A stretch of DNA of 64,000 nucleotides from Kiritimatiellia bacterium (GCA_028716365.1 JAQUPZ010000012.1:62001-126000); one strand, 5' to 3'; positions 1 through 8,473 are shown, numbered from the stretch's first letter. Translations and numbers: made by a program. Notes: generated by a model not told the origin, from the letters alone.

Positions 1-247
1 GTGACCACTCCGTCTTGCCGGACGGAGTTCATTGAGAACTCCTTAAAGCTATCTGACGTAAAATATTTGCGCTGATCGAAATGCGTAACCAGGTTTGTAC
101 CGTCATGGCGCAACGCATGACGGATAATGGCACGATTGATGAGTAACATCAGGGCTAATAAACGACGGGTTTAAATCTGCCAAGTTTTGTTACCACTATT
201 TCTTTTTCCGAAGAGCATTGTAATCTCGTGGCGAACGTTTAAAAGAA
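1..247. other. Non-coding leader with overlapping inverted repeats
   Basis: No complete gene is visible before the first sigma factor. Frame 1 is open from the window edge to a TGA at 73-75 and could be the tail of a truncated plus-strand gene, but it is too short to identify. Three perfect inverted repeats are present: 7-14 with 21-28 (8 bp, loop 6), 24-30 with 36-42 (7 bp, loop 5) and 100-107 with 116-123 (8 bp, loop 8). The first two share bases 24-28 and cannot both form. None is followed by a clear T-run. Confidence 0.4.
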
Positions 248-829
248 ATGTTACCGTGCCGGAAATATTCAAAAAAATTATTTACCAGTGTTATGTTAAA
301 TTCCGACCAAAAAGAAATTTCTGATGAAGTACTTATGGCCGAGTTTGTCAAATCACTTGATAATAGTGTGTTTGATACGCTTGTGAAACGTCATTACAAA
401 GGTGCCTGTACCTTTGCCGGGAACAGGTTGTCGAATAAAGAATCGGCTTATGACGCGGTACAGGAAGCGTTCATCTCTGTAGTACGAAATCGAAAGTTGT
501 ACAACACATCACGTTCTTTTTCTTCATGGTTTTATACAATTCTTTGCAATATTTGCATCGATCTTTATCGGAAGCAAACGCGGTATGATAAAAAGATTCA
601 TAATTGGACTGAAACAATACAACTCCCCGACGAACCCGTGAATCATGATTATGTCCGGGATTTGCTTGATCAAGTATCAGCTCAGGACAAAGAGATACTG
701 ATCCTACGCTTGGTGGAAGAGTTAAGTTTTGCGGAAATTGCAGATTTTTATGGATGTTCTGTTGATGCTGCAAAAAAACGATGCCAGAGGGCTTTGAAGC
801 GATTAAGACAGAATGGAATGATTTCTTGA
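248..829 (+). CDS. ECF-type RNA polymerase sigma factor
   Basis: A sigma-70 family factor of the extracytoplasmic-function group, which would direct RNA polymerase to a small promoter set. The 193-residue product has a sigma-2 region at about 38-105 (QEAFISV, then the SRSFSSWFYTILCNICID segment) and a sigma-4 helix-turn-helix at about 133-188 (LRLVEELSFAEIADFYGCS, then AKKRCQRALKRLR). An in-frame ATG at 293 would give a 178-residue product and is an equally good start, since neither has a strong ribosome-binding site. The next gene, 55 bp downstream, carries an anti-sigma zinc finger and is very likely its partner. It heads the porin and transporter cassette, so that cassette is its probable target by inference. 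Confidence 0.9.
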   Translation: MLPCRKYSKKLFTSVMLNSDQKEISDEVLMAEFVKSLDNSVFDTLVKRHYKGACTFAGNRLSNKESAYDAVQEAFISVVRNRKLYNTSRSFSSWFYTILCNICIDLYRKQTRYDKKIHNWTETIQLPDEPVNHDYVRDLLDQVSAQDKEILILRLVEELSFAEIADFYGCSVDAAKKRCQRALKRLRQNGMIS

Positions 830-884
830 ATCTCATGTCCCTTTCTCGTTAGGCAAAACGTATATATTAATAAAGGAACGATTT

Positions 885-2249
885 ATGAACTGTAGGGAAG
901 TTCGAGAAAATCTGGAACTTTATGTTTTAGACGGATTGTCACCAGATGAATATCAGAACATCAAAAACCATATGGTTGTATGTCCAGAATGTCGTCAGGA
1001 AGAAGAGGAGTTAAGAAATACAGTTGAAAAGTTCCGTTCTTCTGCGAATGGTTTGATTGGTGAATCAGAGGATTTCGAAAAACTGAGAAAACATGTCAAT
1101 TCAGAGATCGATTTCATTAAAAGTCAAAGGACAAGGCACAAAGGTATTGTTCTGAAAATTGCGGCACTGTTCCTGGTTTGTTTTGGATTTTTCATTGGAA
1201 TCAGTCTTTTCCTGGAGAAAAGAGATTCCGCTAAGAAACACTGTTCTTGTAAACCCTGGCAATATACAGGGGTTGTGCCAAGTCGCGGAAATAACAATGT
1301 TTCTCCGCTTGTCCGCAGTCAAATTGTCTTTGCGTTGGAGGGCAATGATCAGAATCAACACATTGTTGCGATCAGGAAACGTACAGGTGACCTTCTCTGG
1401 CGGAGTGATTTCAAAGTTACGAACTATCTGAATGCCGATGATTCACGGATATTCGCATGGAGTCGTATGGATGATAGTGAAATGGTGCTTCTGGCTCTTG
1501 ACCAGAAGACGGGCAAGTTACTGTGGCGTTATGTCCATAAACCATTCAGTGATAAATTAAAACAATCACAACTTTTGTTGACTGAAAAGGGCGTCTGTTG
1601 GACTGAAGGCAACAGGGTTATCCTTGTTGATGCCCGAACAGGACAGATGAAATGGACGAGACAGTTTGAGGCTAGAGGGCATTTATCTTTACCAAAAGAA
1701 ACCGGCGGCAGAATATATATTGCTTCCAGCGAGGCATTATATGCCATTAATCCTTCAGATGGGCAGACGATCCGGAAAGAGGATAGCGGACTGAAACCTA
1801 CTTTTGTTCCTCCTGTTTTAATCTGTGAGGAGGATAAGATATTTGTTGCTCAAACACAAATGTTCGAAGGAGTACTTCGTTGTCATGATAGCGGCACTGG
1901 AAAACTCGTCTGGACACGCAAAACAGGTGTTATTCTGAGCCTCCAGGCGGATGGTCAGCACCTTTTTGCACGATCAAACAGACTTCTGGTCTTCAATTCC
2001 CGAACAGGTGATCCTGCCTGGGAAACGGCTGTTTCTGGTTGTAGTCCTGTAGTGTGTTCAGGGAATTACGTCTATGTAACGTCCGGCCGTCAGGAACGAA
2101 GTGTTACGGTCCTGGATCCCAATACAGGGAGGAAGAGGCGGACAATTCCTGCAGAAAGTTCCTGCAGTGGACTTGTTATAGACGGGAAGATGGGGTATTT
2201 GACCGGCCAAAACGGAATACTTTACTCAATAAAGATTGGTCGGAGTTAA
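885..2249 (+). CDS. Membrane anti-sigma factor fused to a PQQ-type beta-propeller
   Basis: The N-terminus is a zinc-binding anti-sigma domain (zf-HC2 type): C3 and the H-x3-C-x2-C motif in NHMVVCPEC. A single membrane segment follows at about residues 87-107. The remaining roughly 340 residues hold repeated blades with the G-x-LxW signature (GDLLWRSDF, GKLLWRYVHK, GQMKWTRQF, GKLVWTRKTG, GDPAWETAV), as in PQQ/BamB-like propellers. The expected topology puts the anti-sigma domain in the cytoplasm and the propeller in the periplasm, where it could sense a ligand or envelope state. A ribosome-binding site (AAAGGA) lies before the ATG. It is separated from the porin gene by 62 bp. The sensing role is inferred. 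Confidence 0.85.
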   Translation: MNCREVRENLELYVLDGLSPDEYQNIKNHMVVCPECRQEEEELRNTVEKFRSSANGLIGESEDFEKLRKHVNSEIDFIKSQRTRHKGIVLKIAALFLVCFGFFIGISLFLEKRDSAKKHCSCKPWQYTGVVPSRGNNNVSPLVRSQIVFALEGNDQNQHIVAIRKRTGDLLWRSDFKVTNYLNADDSRIFAWSRMDDSEMVLLALDQKTGKLLWRYVHKPFSDKLKQSQLLLTEKGVCWTEGNRVILVDARTGQMKWTRQFEARGHLSLPKETGGRIYIASSEALYAINPSDGQTIRKEDSGLKPTFVPPVLICEEDKIFVAQTQMFEGVLRCHDSGTGKLVWTRKTGVILSLQADGQHLFARSNRLLVFNSRTGDPAWETAVSGCSPVVCSGNYVYVTSGRQERSVTVLDPNTGRKRRTIPAESSCSGLVIDGKMGYLTGQNGILYSIKIGRS

Positions 2250-2311
2250 AAAAACAATTCACAGTGATTGCAAAGAAAATAAATACAAACAGGAGGAAGG
2301 AGTTAACAGAG

Positions 2312-3595
2312 ATGAATCAAAGATCAATAGTAGTGTCGGCAGGGTTGTGTTTTGCGTTGATTACAATCGGTCTATCGGCGGCAGAAAACAAACCGGGTGA
2401 TAAATCATGGGCAGACAAAATCAAATTCAGTGTTGAGGACAGAGTACGATATGAGTACAAGTATGATTTTGATTTTGACAACAACAAAGACGACCATGGA
2501 GATCTGTTATTTAACCGGCTCAGGCTCAACTGCAAAATCGACTTCAATGAGAAAAATACGTTTTTCGTAGAAGGTCTGGATGGGAGGGTTTATGCCCATG
2601 ATATCACAAAGCCGACCCAGACGGACCAATTTGATCTGCACCAGGTATATTTGAATTTCCAGGATTTAATGTCACTGCCTTTTGATGTCAAGGTTGGCCG
2701 CCAGGAAATGAAATACGGTAAAGGAAGGTTGATTGCTGCTCCAACCTGGGCAAACAAGATCACTGCTTTTGATGGTGGTATTCTGCGTTTTAAAAAAGCG
2801 GGATTTTATTCGGATTTATTCTATGGCCAGTATGTCCCGTACGAGGAGGCGAAATTCAATCATTCCTCCGATGATGTTTCCATTAAGGGCATTTATTGTG
2901 GCTACCAGGAAAGCAAGGATACAGCTCAATACGAAGCCTATTATATCAATAACATTAATGTGGCCGGCAGTAATGATGTGAAGAGAAATACTTTTGGCGC
3001 CCGGATGCTTGTACCACTTTTTATGGGCCTGGTATCCGATCTTGAGGGTGGCTATCAATTCGGGGACGAAGGGCCCAAAGATGTAAGCGCTTATGCATTA
3101 CATGCGGATGTTTCCCGCGTCTTTGCCGATATTGTATGGAAACCAAAATTGACGGTTGAATACAATTATGCCTCAGGCGACGAGGACTCCACGGATGGAA
3201 AAATCAATACGTTTGTACCGATCTACCAGACGACGCATGATCCCTACGGAGTCATGGATTTCTTCAGGTGGCAGAACATGCAGGAATTAGGTTGTTTGTT
3301 AACGCTTGAGCCTCAGAAAAAGTTAAAAGTAATTCAGGAAACTCATTGTTTCTTTCTAGCCGAAACAAGTGATTACTGGTACGCGTCTTCCGGCAGTAAA
3401 GTCAAGTCAACCATCAATAGCAGTGCCGGATCATATACCGGAACAGAAATATCACTTGTTGCAAAGTATGACCTCGCTGAATACCTGAAACTGGAAGGCG
3501 GTTACGCGCATTTCTTTACGGGATCTTACCTCAATGATGTAGGTACGGATGATGATGCCGACTGGGTTTATGCGCAGGTAGTTGTGAAGTTCTGA
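2312..3595 (+). CDS. Alginate-export-type outer-membrane porin
   Basis: A 427-residue secreted beta-barrel. The start at 2312 gives a clean signal peptide (MNQRSIVVSAGLCFALITIG, cleavage near SAAEN) with an AGGAGGAAGG ribosome-binding sequence upstream; a longer in-frame extension into the preceding gene is not credible. Alternating aromatic and charged strands, the VKVGRQEMKYGKGRLI segment and the VVVKF C-terminus ending in Phe fit the alginate_exp / OprD-like channel group. Its position between an anti-sigma factor and ABC transport genes suggests it admits the transported solute through the outer membrane rather than exporting alginate. The substrate is not shown by sequence. Confidence 0.75.
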   Translation: MNQRSIVVSAGLCFALITIGLSAAENKPGDKSWADKIKFSVEDRVRYEYKYDFDFDNNKDDHGDLLFNRLRLNCKIDFNEKNTFFVEGLDGRVYAHDITKPTQTDQFDLHQVYLNFQDLMSLPFDVKVGRQEMKYGKGRLIAAPTWANKITAFDGGILRFKKAGFYSDLFYGQYVPYEEAKFNHSSDDVSIKGIYCGYQESKDTAQYEAYYINNINVAGSNDVKRNTFGARMLVPLFMGLVSDLEGGYQFGDEGPKDVSAYALHADVSRVFADIVWKPKLTVEYNYASGDEDSTDGKINTFVPIYQTTHDPYGVMDFFRWQNMQELGCLLTLEPQKKLKVIQETHCFFLAETSDYWYASSGSKVKSTINSSAGSYTGTEISLVAKYDLAEYLKLEGGYAHFFTGSYLNDVGTDDDADWVYAQVVVKF

Positions 3596-3616
3596 GCGAA
3601 AGGATTGTAAATCAAA

Positions 3617-4429
3617 ATGACAAAGAGAATTATTATTGTTGCTGTCTTGATTCTGGTTGTTGCAGTGTCGGGAATTATGCTCTGGAACCGTTCGCATATT
3701 GATAAAGAAACCGGTCAGAAGGAACTGGTCCTTTATTGCGGGGCCGGAATTCGGCCCGGAGCTTCGGCTGTTATTGAAGCCTTTATGGCAAAAAATAACA
3801 TACGAATTATTCCCACCTATGAAGGCAGTGGCCAGTCTCTGGGAAAGATTTCTGCCGGAGCCGGAGGCGATTTGTTTATGCCCGGCTCGGAATTCTATGT
3901 GGATAAGGCCATTGAGAAGGGCCTTATCGGAATCGAGACCAAGAAAATTGTTGCATACTTCATACCCGTACTTTTAGTACAGAAAGGCAACCCGAAAGCA
4001 GTTCAGACATTGCAGGACCTGAAGAAAAGCGGAATTCGTGTTGGTATCGGCGATGAACGTTCGGCGGCCGTGGGGAAGGCGACCATGGATATTCTGAAAA
4101 AGAACGGTATAGCCTATGAAGATGTGGCTAAAAACGTGGTTTATAAAAGTGGTACAGTGGATGAACTCGGCGTAGCGATACAGATGAAAACGGTGGATGT
4201 GGTTGTTTTGTGGGATGTAAATGCGCGGCATTTCAATCAACACGGCGATATCATTCAAATCCCGCCGGAACAGAACGTACCTTCAGTGATTCCGATAGCT
4301 GTTCTTAAATCAACCAGGCACCCGGATGAGGCAGGAAAGTTTACCGAATTTGCCACATCCTCTGAAGGAAAACAGATTATGGCAGATCACGGTTTTACTA
4401 TCCATTATCCTGACAAATCTGGTAAATAA
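3617..4429 (+). CDS. modA: Molybdate-type ABC substrate-binding protein (first copy)
   Basis: A periplasmic solute-binding protein of the ModA/oxyanion class, 270 residues, with an N-terminal membrane segment at 5-24 that acts as signal or anchor. Family features are LVLYCGAGIRPG at the first ligand loop, YEGSGQSLGKI, and the GGDLFMPGSEFYVDKA segment. ModA proteins bind molybdate or tungstate by hydrogen bonds, but the specific anion cannot be told here, and the CGAGIRPG loop differs from the AAASL form of classical ModA. A second, diverged copy follows 39 bp downstream, and the permease and ATPase are in the same run. Confidence 0.75.
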   Translation: MTKRIIIVAVLILVVAVSGIMLWNRSHIDKETGQKELVLYCGAGIRPGASAVIEAFMAKNNIRIIPTYEGSGQSLGKISAGAGGDLFMPGSEFYVDKAIEKGLIGIETKKIVAYFIPVLLVQKGNPKAVQTLQDLKKSGIRVGIGDERSAAVGKATMDILKKNGIAYEDVAKNVVYKSGTVDELGVAIQMKTVDVVVLWDVNARHFNQHGDIIQIPPEQNVPSVIPIAVLKSTRHPDEAGKFTEFATSSEGKQIMADHGFTIHYPDKSGK

Positions 4430-4468
4430 TTCTGTTGTTACGTTGGTTATGGGGAAAAACGATCTGTA

Positions 4469-5278
4469 ATGAATAGGTATAAAAATTTATTTTATTTTGC
4501 GATTATCCTGGTGTTGGCATCGGCTGTTGCGCTGTGGTTCCGTCCCCACGGGAAGGCGCCTGGCGAGGTATTGATCCTGTGCGGAGGATCAATGCGTGCG
4601 GCAATGGACCAAGTCATAGAACGATATAAAAAGGTTTCAACCGATAAGGTGTTGATATCATATGGCGATTCGAGCGAGTTTACCGTACAGCTTCAGAAAA
4701 CCCGGAAGGGCGATGTTCTTGTCTGTCATGATCCCTTCATGCCCTGGGCCAGTGAACTCGGATTGATCGACCAGTCGGCCAATGTTGCAAGATTGGACAT
4801 TGTTATTGTCGTGCCTAAAGATAATCCGAAAGGAATTCGTGAGTTCAAAGACCTTGGCCGGACAGGTCTGCGGCTGGGTTTGAGTGATCCGACGTATTCA
4901 ACGGCTGGGCAAGTAGAGAAAGAGATCCTGGAAAAGGTTGATTATGGTCCGTCCATAAAGAAAAATATTTTACTGGAGACAAGGGGACACCAGGCCCTGT
5001 GTACAGATGTGCAAATTGGTTCCCTGGATGCGGCAATTGTGTGGAATGCTGTCGCTCATCAATGGTCGGATAAATTGTTGATTATCCCGATTCCCACCGA
5101 CAACATACCTGCAATCCATCTGGAGCCATATAAAAAATCCGATATGCGAAATATTAATGTGACCATAGGAATCACAAGGTATGCTCAGGGTAATGAGCGT
5201 GTCAGACGTTTCTATGAATTTGCCATAGCTCAGAAGGACATTTTTGCAGCGCTGGGTTTTGCACCCGTTAAGGAGTGA
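4469..5278 (+). CDS. Molybdate-type ABC substrate-binding protein (second, diverged copy)
   Basis: A 269-residue paralogue of the preceding gene with the same layout: N-terminal hydrophobic segment, then VLILCGGSMRAAMDQVIERY, YGDSSEFTVQL, GDVLVCHDPFMPWASELGL and a C-terminal FAIAQKDIFAALGFAPV. The two proteins differ strongly, so they probably recognise different ligands or forms of one ligand. The stop lies 3 bp before the next start, with AAGGAG at the junction, so translation with the downstream membrane gene is probably linked. Alternative: a sensor-only binding protein. Confidence 0.7.
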   Translation: MNRYKNLFYFAIILVLASAVALWFRPHGKAPGEVLILCGGSMRAAMDQVIERYKKVSTDKVLISYGDSSEFTVQLQKTRKGDVLVCHDPFMPWASELGLIDQSANVARLDIVIVVPKDNPKGIREFKDLGRTGLRLGLSDPTYSTAGQVEKEILEKVDYGPSIKKNILLETRGHQALCTDVQIGSLDAAIVWNAVAHQWSDKLLIIPIPTDNIPAIHLEPYKKSDMRNINVTIGITRYAQGNERVRRFYEFAIAQKDIFAALGFAPVKE

Positions 5279-5281
5279 TAA

Positions 5282-5749
5282 ATGGTGTATTATTTGCCTT
5301 CAGACTGGAGCAGGTTATTTCTGATTGTTCACCTGATGGTTTCTGTTTTTGCCATTGGCGCGGCGACCCATCACTGGTGGCTTGTTATACACAGGGGTAG
5401 TTCGTTGGTCCGGTTGTACAGGTTTGCCATCTGGATGGCTTTTGGCTATTCGCTGGCATTACTTCTAGGGATCTTAATCTATCCGAGTTATAACGTACTT
5501 GTCCGCAAGCCGCCGCTGGGTGTGCTGGAAAATTCGGCAAGCTGGGCCGTGGGTCTGTTTGAAATCAAAGAACATCTGGGTTCCATTGCTCTTGCGATGC
5601 TGCCCTGGTTGATTCTTTCGGCACGTTACTACGAACAACTTGGCAGACTACAGAGAGTAAGTTACATGGCTGCCACCTGGCTTTTCACTGTATTTGTTTA
5701 CTATGTATTCATCTCAGGGGCATTGGTGACGACAATTAAGACATTTTGA
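5282..5749 (+). CDS. Four-helix integral membrane protein of the transport cassette
   Basis: Not recognised as a named family. The 155 residues form four hydrophobic helices (about 13-33, 46-66, 96-113, 127-150). Conserved-looking polar residues sit inside or beside helices: IVHLMV, ATHHWWLVIHRG and FEIKEHLGS. Histidines in such places often ligate heme b or metal, so a heme-binding or redox membrane subunit is possible, but that is inference. Preceded by a good ribosome-binding site (AAGGAG) and followed 10 bp later by another small membrane gene, between the binding-protein and permease genes. Confidence 0.6.
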   Translation: MVYYLPSDWSRLFLIVHLMVSVFAIGAATHHWWLVIHRGSSLVRLYRFAIWMAFGYSLALLLGILIYPSYNVLVRKPPLGVLENSASWAVGLFEIKEHLGSIALAMLPWLILSARYYEQLGRLQRVSYMAATWLFTVFVYYVFISGALVTTIKTF

Positions 5750-5759
5750 AAGGTATTCC

Positions 5760-6083
5760 ATGAACAGGTCAATCAACGCGGCTGTTCTCGGCCTTACATT
5801 CTTCCTTATCGCATATTGCCTCTGTTTCTGGTTTGGTGTTATGCCAAAGTTTTATCCTTTGCTGGGTGAAGTACATTTCGTACCGCCGCCGGGCACGCAG
5901 ATTGCCGTAAAATTCGTCGGGTCGGCATTGGTTGGACTCGTTGTCGGTTTTGTCGGATTTCTTGTCGGCCTGCGGCTACCGGATAAGGCTTCTCCCGCGT
6001 TACATGCTCTGCTCTGGCTGACCATGACCGGTGCCTGTACTTATCTGATCTTAAGGGAAGCTTTGGAATACATCTGGAAATAA
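5760..6083 (+). CDS. Small three-helix membrane protein
   Basis: A 107-residue protein, not recognised, with helices at about 7-28, 48-70 and 80-100. The loop after helix 1 is proline-rich (FVPPPGTQIAVKF), and helix 2 is Gly/Val-rich (GLVVGFVGFLVGL). A ribosome-binding site (AAAGG) lies just before the ATG. With the preceding gene it forms a two-subunit membrane unit inside the ABC cassette; accessory function in the transporter or an electron-transfer role are both open. Confidence 0.55.
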   Translation: MNRSINAAVLGLTFFLIAYCLCFWFGVMPKFYPLLGEVHFVPPPGTQIAVKFVGSALVGLVVGFVGFLVGLRLPDKASPALHALLWLTMTGACTYLILREALEYIWK

Positions 6084-6110
6084 ACGGTACGTTCAGCTAA
6101 AAGAACAACA

Positions 6111-6923
6111 ATGCAACACAAGAAACCCTTATACGGAAAATCTTTTGACGTATTTCTGGCTGTACCGTTGGTGATTTACCTTCTGCTGATCGCCGGACTG
6201 ACCCTGGCCGTGTTTCTTGCCATTACACCCAAGTCGATACTGCAGGCTTTTGAAGATCGTGCCATATGGGATTCAATCAGCTTGTCACTGATTACGACCA
6301 CCATCAGTACATTTTTTTCGGTTTGTGTCGCGATACCGGCTGGATATATTCTTTCACGCCACCGGTTTCCCGGTCATTCTATAGCCGACACTTTGGTGGA
6401 TTTGCCGATCGTTCTTCCTCCTCTTGTTATGGGACTTTGTGTATTGCTGTTTTTTAATACCAGTGTTGGCCTGTGGCTGGATCGCGGGATCGTCGAAGAA
6501 GGATTGTTTATTTACCAGCCGTTGGGAATCGTTCTGGTGCAATTCATAGTAGGCTGCGCATTTGCGGTCCGCGTGATCAAGAGCGGGTTTGATTCAATGG
6601 ATCCCAACTTTGAAGATATGGCCATGACTCTTGGCGCCAACCGGTGGCAGACGTTTTACAAGGTTACTCTTCCAAATGCGGCTCCGAGTATCATGGCCGG
6701 CGCCGTTATCAGCTGGGCGCGTATTTTTGGTCTGTTTGGACCGATCCTGCTGGTGGCCGGTACAATGCGGGGAAGGACTGAAATCATGCCCACAACAATT
6801 TTCCTGGAAGTCAGTATCGGGCGGATTGAAGTAGCACTTGTGATTGGCGCACTGATGATCCTGATGTCAATGGCGATGCTGATTGTCCTCAAGCGATTGG
6901 GCGGGAAAGGATATCTCCTGTGA
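6111..6923 (+). CDS. modB: Molybdate-type ABC transporter permease
   Basis: A 270-residue inner-membrane permease of the ModB/CysTW class with about six helices. The cytoplasmic coupling loop is clear: EDMAMTLGANRWQTFYKVTL, then the P-N-A-A-P-S-I segment, the EAA motif that docks the ATPase. PAGYILSRHRFPG marks the first conserved loop. The stop overlaps the GTG start of the ATPase gene by 4 bp, the usual arrangement for translationally coupled subunits. It is expected to take substrate from one or both upstream binding proteins. Confidence 0.85.
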   Translation: MQHKKPLYGKSFDVFLAVPLVIYLLLIAGLTLAVFLAITPKSILQAFEDRAIWDSISLSLITTTISTFFSVCVAIPAGYILSRHRFPGHSIADTLVDLPIVLPPLVMGLCVLLFFNTSVGLWLDRGIVEEGLFIYQPLGIVLVQFIVGCAFAVRVIKSGFDSMDPNFEDMAMTLGANRWQTFYKVTLPNAAPSIMAGAVISWARIFGLFGPILLVAGTMRGRTEIMPTTIFLEVSIGRIEVALVIGALMILMSMAMLIVLKRLGGKGYLL

Positions 6924-7588
6924 GTGTCAACGAGATTGAACTGGAACAAATTTGTTTCCGCATTGGAACCTTTGAGATGTCGGATCTTACCTTGAGTATT
7001 CGTAAGGGCGAATATTTCGTGTTGACCGGTCACAATGGTTCAGGAAAAACGCTTTTAATTAAAATGATAACAGGATTATACCGGCCTGAAAACGGGACCA
7101 TCCGTCTAATGGGTGCCATTATCAACGATCTTTCCCCGTGGAAAAGGAATATCGGTTATGTCCCTCAGGAAGGACTGCTTTTTCCTGACCGGTCGGTTCG
7201 CGGTAATATTCGTTTTGGACAGGAGGTCCGCCGGGTTGGTGAAAAACAAATTACTGAAAGTGTAGATCGTGTTGCCCGGCTGTTGAATATAGTTCATCTG
7301 TTGGATCGTCCTGTCGTTGGGCTTAGTGGTGGAGAGCGGCAGAGGGTCGCGCTGGCACGGGCGCTTGCCTTCGAGCCCCGTGTACTTTTACTGGATGAAC
7401 CGGTCAGTGCGATTGATGAAAACTCACGCGACGAACTGTGTAGTGAACTCCGCAGGATTCAGTGCACACTGGGCATTACAGTTCTGCATGTTGCTCATGC
7501 TCAACGGGAAATTGACCTTGTGGCGGATCGTGTCGGTCAGATTAAAGCCGGCGGGTTACAAAACATAATTGCTCTCGACAGGAAATAA
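6920..7588 (+). CDS. modC: ABC transporter ATPase (ModC-like, without Mop domain)
   Basis: A 222-residue ATPase driving the transporter. Walker A is GHNGSGKT (37-44), the signature is LSGGERQRVALARAL, Walker B is VLLLDEP, and the H-loop His is in VLHVAHA. The start is GTG at 6920, overlapping the permease stop, with AAAGGAT upstream. It ends after the nucleotide-binding domain and lacks the C-terminal Mop/TOBE domain that in classical ModC binds molybdate. It faces the next gene tail to tail with 6 bp between stops. Confidence 0.88.
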   Translation: MSVNEIELEQICFRIGTFEMSDLTLSIRKGEYFVLTGHNGSGKTLLIKMITGLYRPENGTIRLMGAIINDLSPWKRNIGYVPQEGLLFPDRSVRGNIRFGQEVRRVGEKQITESVDRVARLLNIVHLLDRPVVGLSGGERQRVALARALAFEPRVLLLDEPVSAIDENSRDELCSELRRIQCTLGITVLHVAHAQREIDLVADRVGQIKAGGLQNIIALDRK

Positions 7589-7594
7589 AAACGG

Positions 7595-8473
7595 TTACTT
7601 CTTTTTTTCCATTATTTCCATTATTTCAAGTTCACGCGGTACGGTATCTTCGGGATTAATTTCGTCCACTGGATCGGAAAGTTTCTTCTCTTCGCCTGGA
7701 ATACTCAGATCAATTATGCCGAGATCCTTTATTGTATCAGTCACCCGTATGCCGGACAGGTAGGGCCTGTAATTCCAGTCGGGAACATCTTTCGAGCTTG
7801 CTATAAACCTGGAGAAAACATCCCTTGTCCTTGCCACCTGGTAACCGGGGCCGACATCTTCAAGGAAGACAAGTTTATAGTTCCTTTTGTGCGCAGTATA
7901 ACTGTGGCCGGCCATGTCGGTAGTCGCACCGATGCGTATCATGCTCACTATTGCCCTTGCGTACCCCGTTTTTTTTCCGGTAATGCCTGACATTCGATGA
8001 ATAACTTTCATTTCGAAAAATTTGTCTGATTTATTGATAATATACTCAATGGATTTGCGGTCGGCCTCTGTCAGGCTGTTTTTGAAACGGTTCAAGGTCA
8101 GGCCTTCATAGACTTCATTTTCGAATGCAATAAAAATATCATACAGGGCCGGGGGCAAACCGCGGAACTCGAAAGAACGATTGTCTTCCCCGCTCAGAAC
8201 ACCCTTGTATACAAATTTGGGCTCATGGGGTGGAAGAGCAAAAATACCCAGGACAATCTTCTTGGGATCCGTGACTTTACCTTTGGGAACCACGACTTCA
8301 CCTTTCAGTCCGCCTCCGAGCGAGAGATCGGGTGCGGTATAAAGATACTTTCCCGTGTACATTGTATCGAACAGGGCCTGGTCACGTTGTGCCTGGCCAA
8401 ATACGTTAAGTTGTGTTGAAATTAAGGGGAAAAGCGCAAGTGCAATTATCAAGACCGGACTGCTGCGCTTCAT
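7595..8473 (-). CDS. Exported protein of unknown function
   Basis: I do not recognise a family. The 292-residue product has a signal peptide (MKRSSPVLIIALALFPLIST, cleavage near VFGQA). The mature part begins with a short beta-rich domain (GGGLKGEVVVPKGKV, FRGLPPALYDIFIAF) like a carboxypeptidase-regulatory or transthyretin-type fold, followed by an alpha/beta portion and an acidic, Lys-ending tail. AAGGA precedes the ATG. It is divergent from the second sigma operon and convergent with modC, so it is probably transcribed alone. Confidence 0.65.
   Translation of the reverse strand: MKRSSPVLIIALALFPLISTQLNVFGQAQRDQALFDTMYTGKYLYTAPDLSLGGGLKGEVVVPKGKVTDPKKIVLGIFALPPHEPKFVYKGVLSGEDNRSFEFRGLPPALYDIFIAFENEVYEGLTLNRFKNSLTEADRKSIEYIINKSDKFFEMKVIHRMSGITGKKTGYARAIVSMIRIGATTDMAGHSYTAHKRNYKLVFLEDVGPGYQVARTRDVFSRFIASSKDVPDWNYRPYLSGIRVTDTIKDLGIIDLSIPGEEKKLSDPVDEINPEDTVPRELEIMEIMEKKK

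Noticed and set aside
1..247. A molybdenum-cofactor riboswitch ahead of the mod-like cassette
   Set aside because: The stems present do not match the Moco riboswitch layout that I know, and the cassette starts with a sigma gene.
2054..2311. N-terminal extension of the porin gene into the anti-sigma gene
   Set aside because: The start at 2312 gives a signal peptide and has a ribosome-binding site; the extension is in the wrong frame of the preceding gene.
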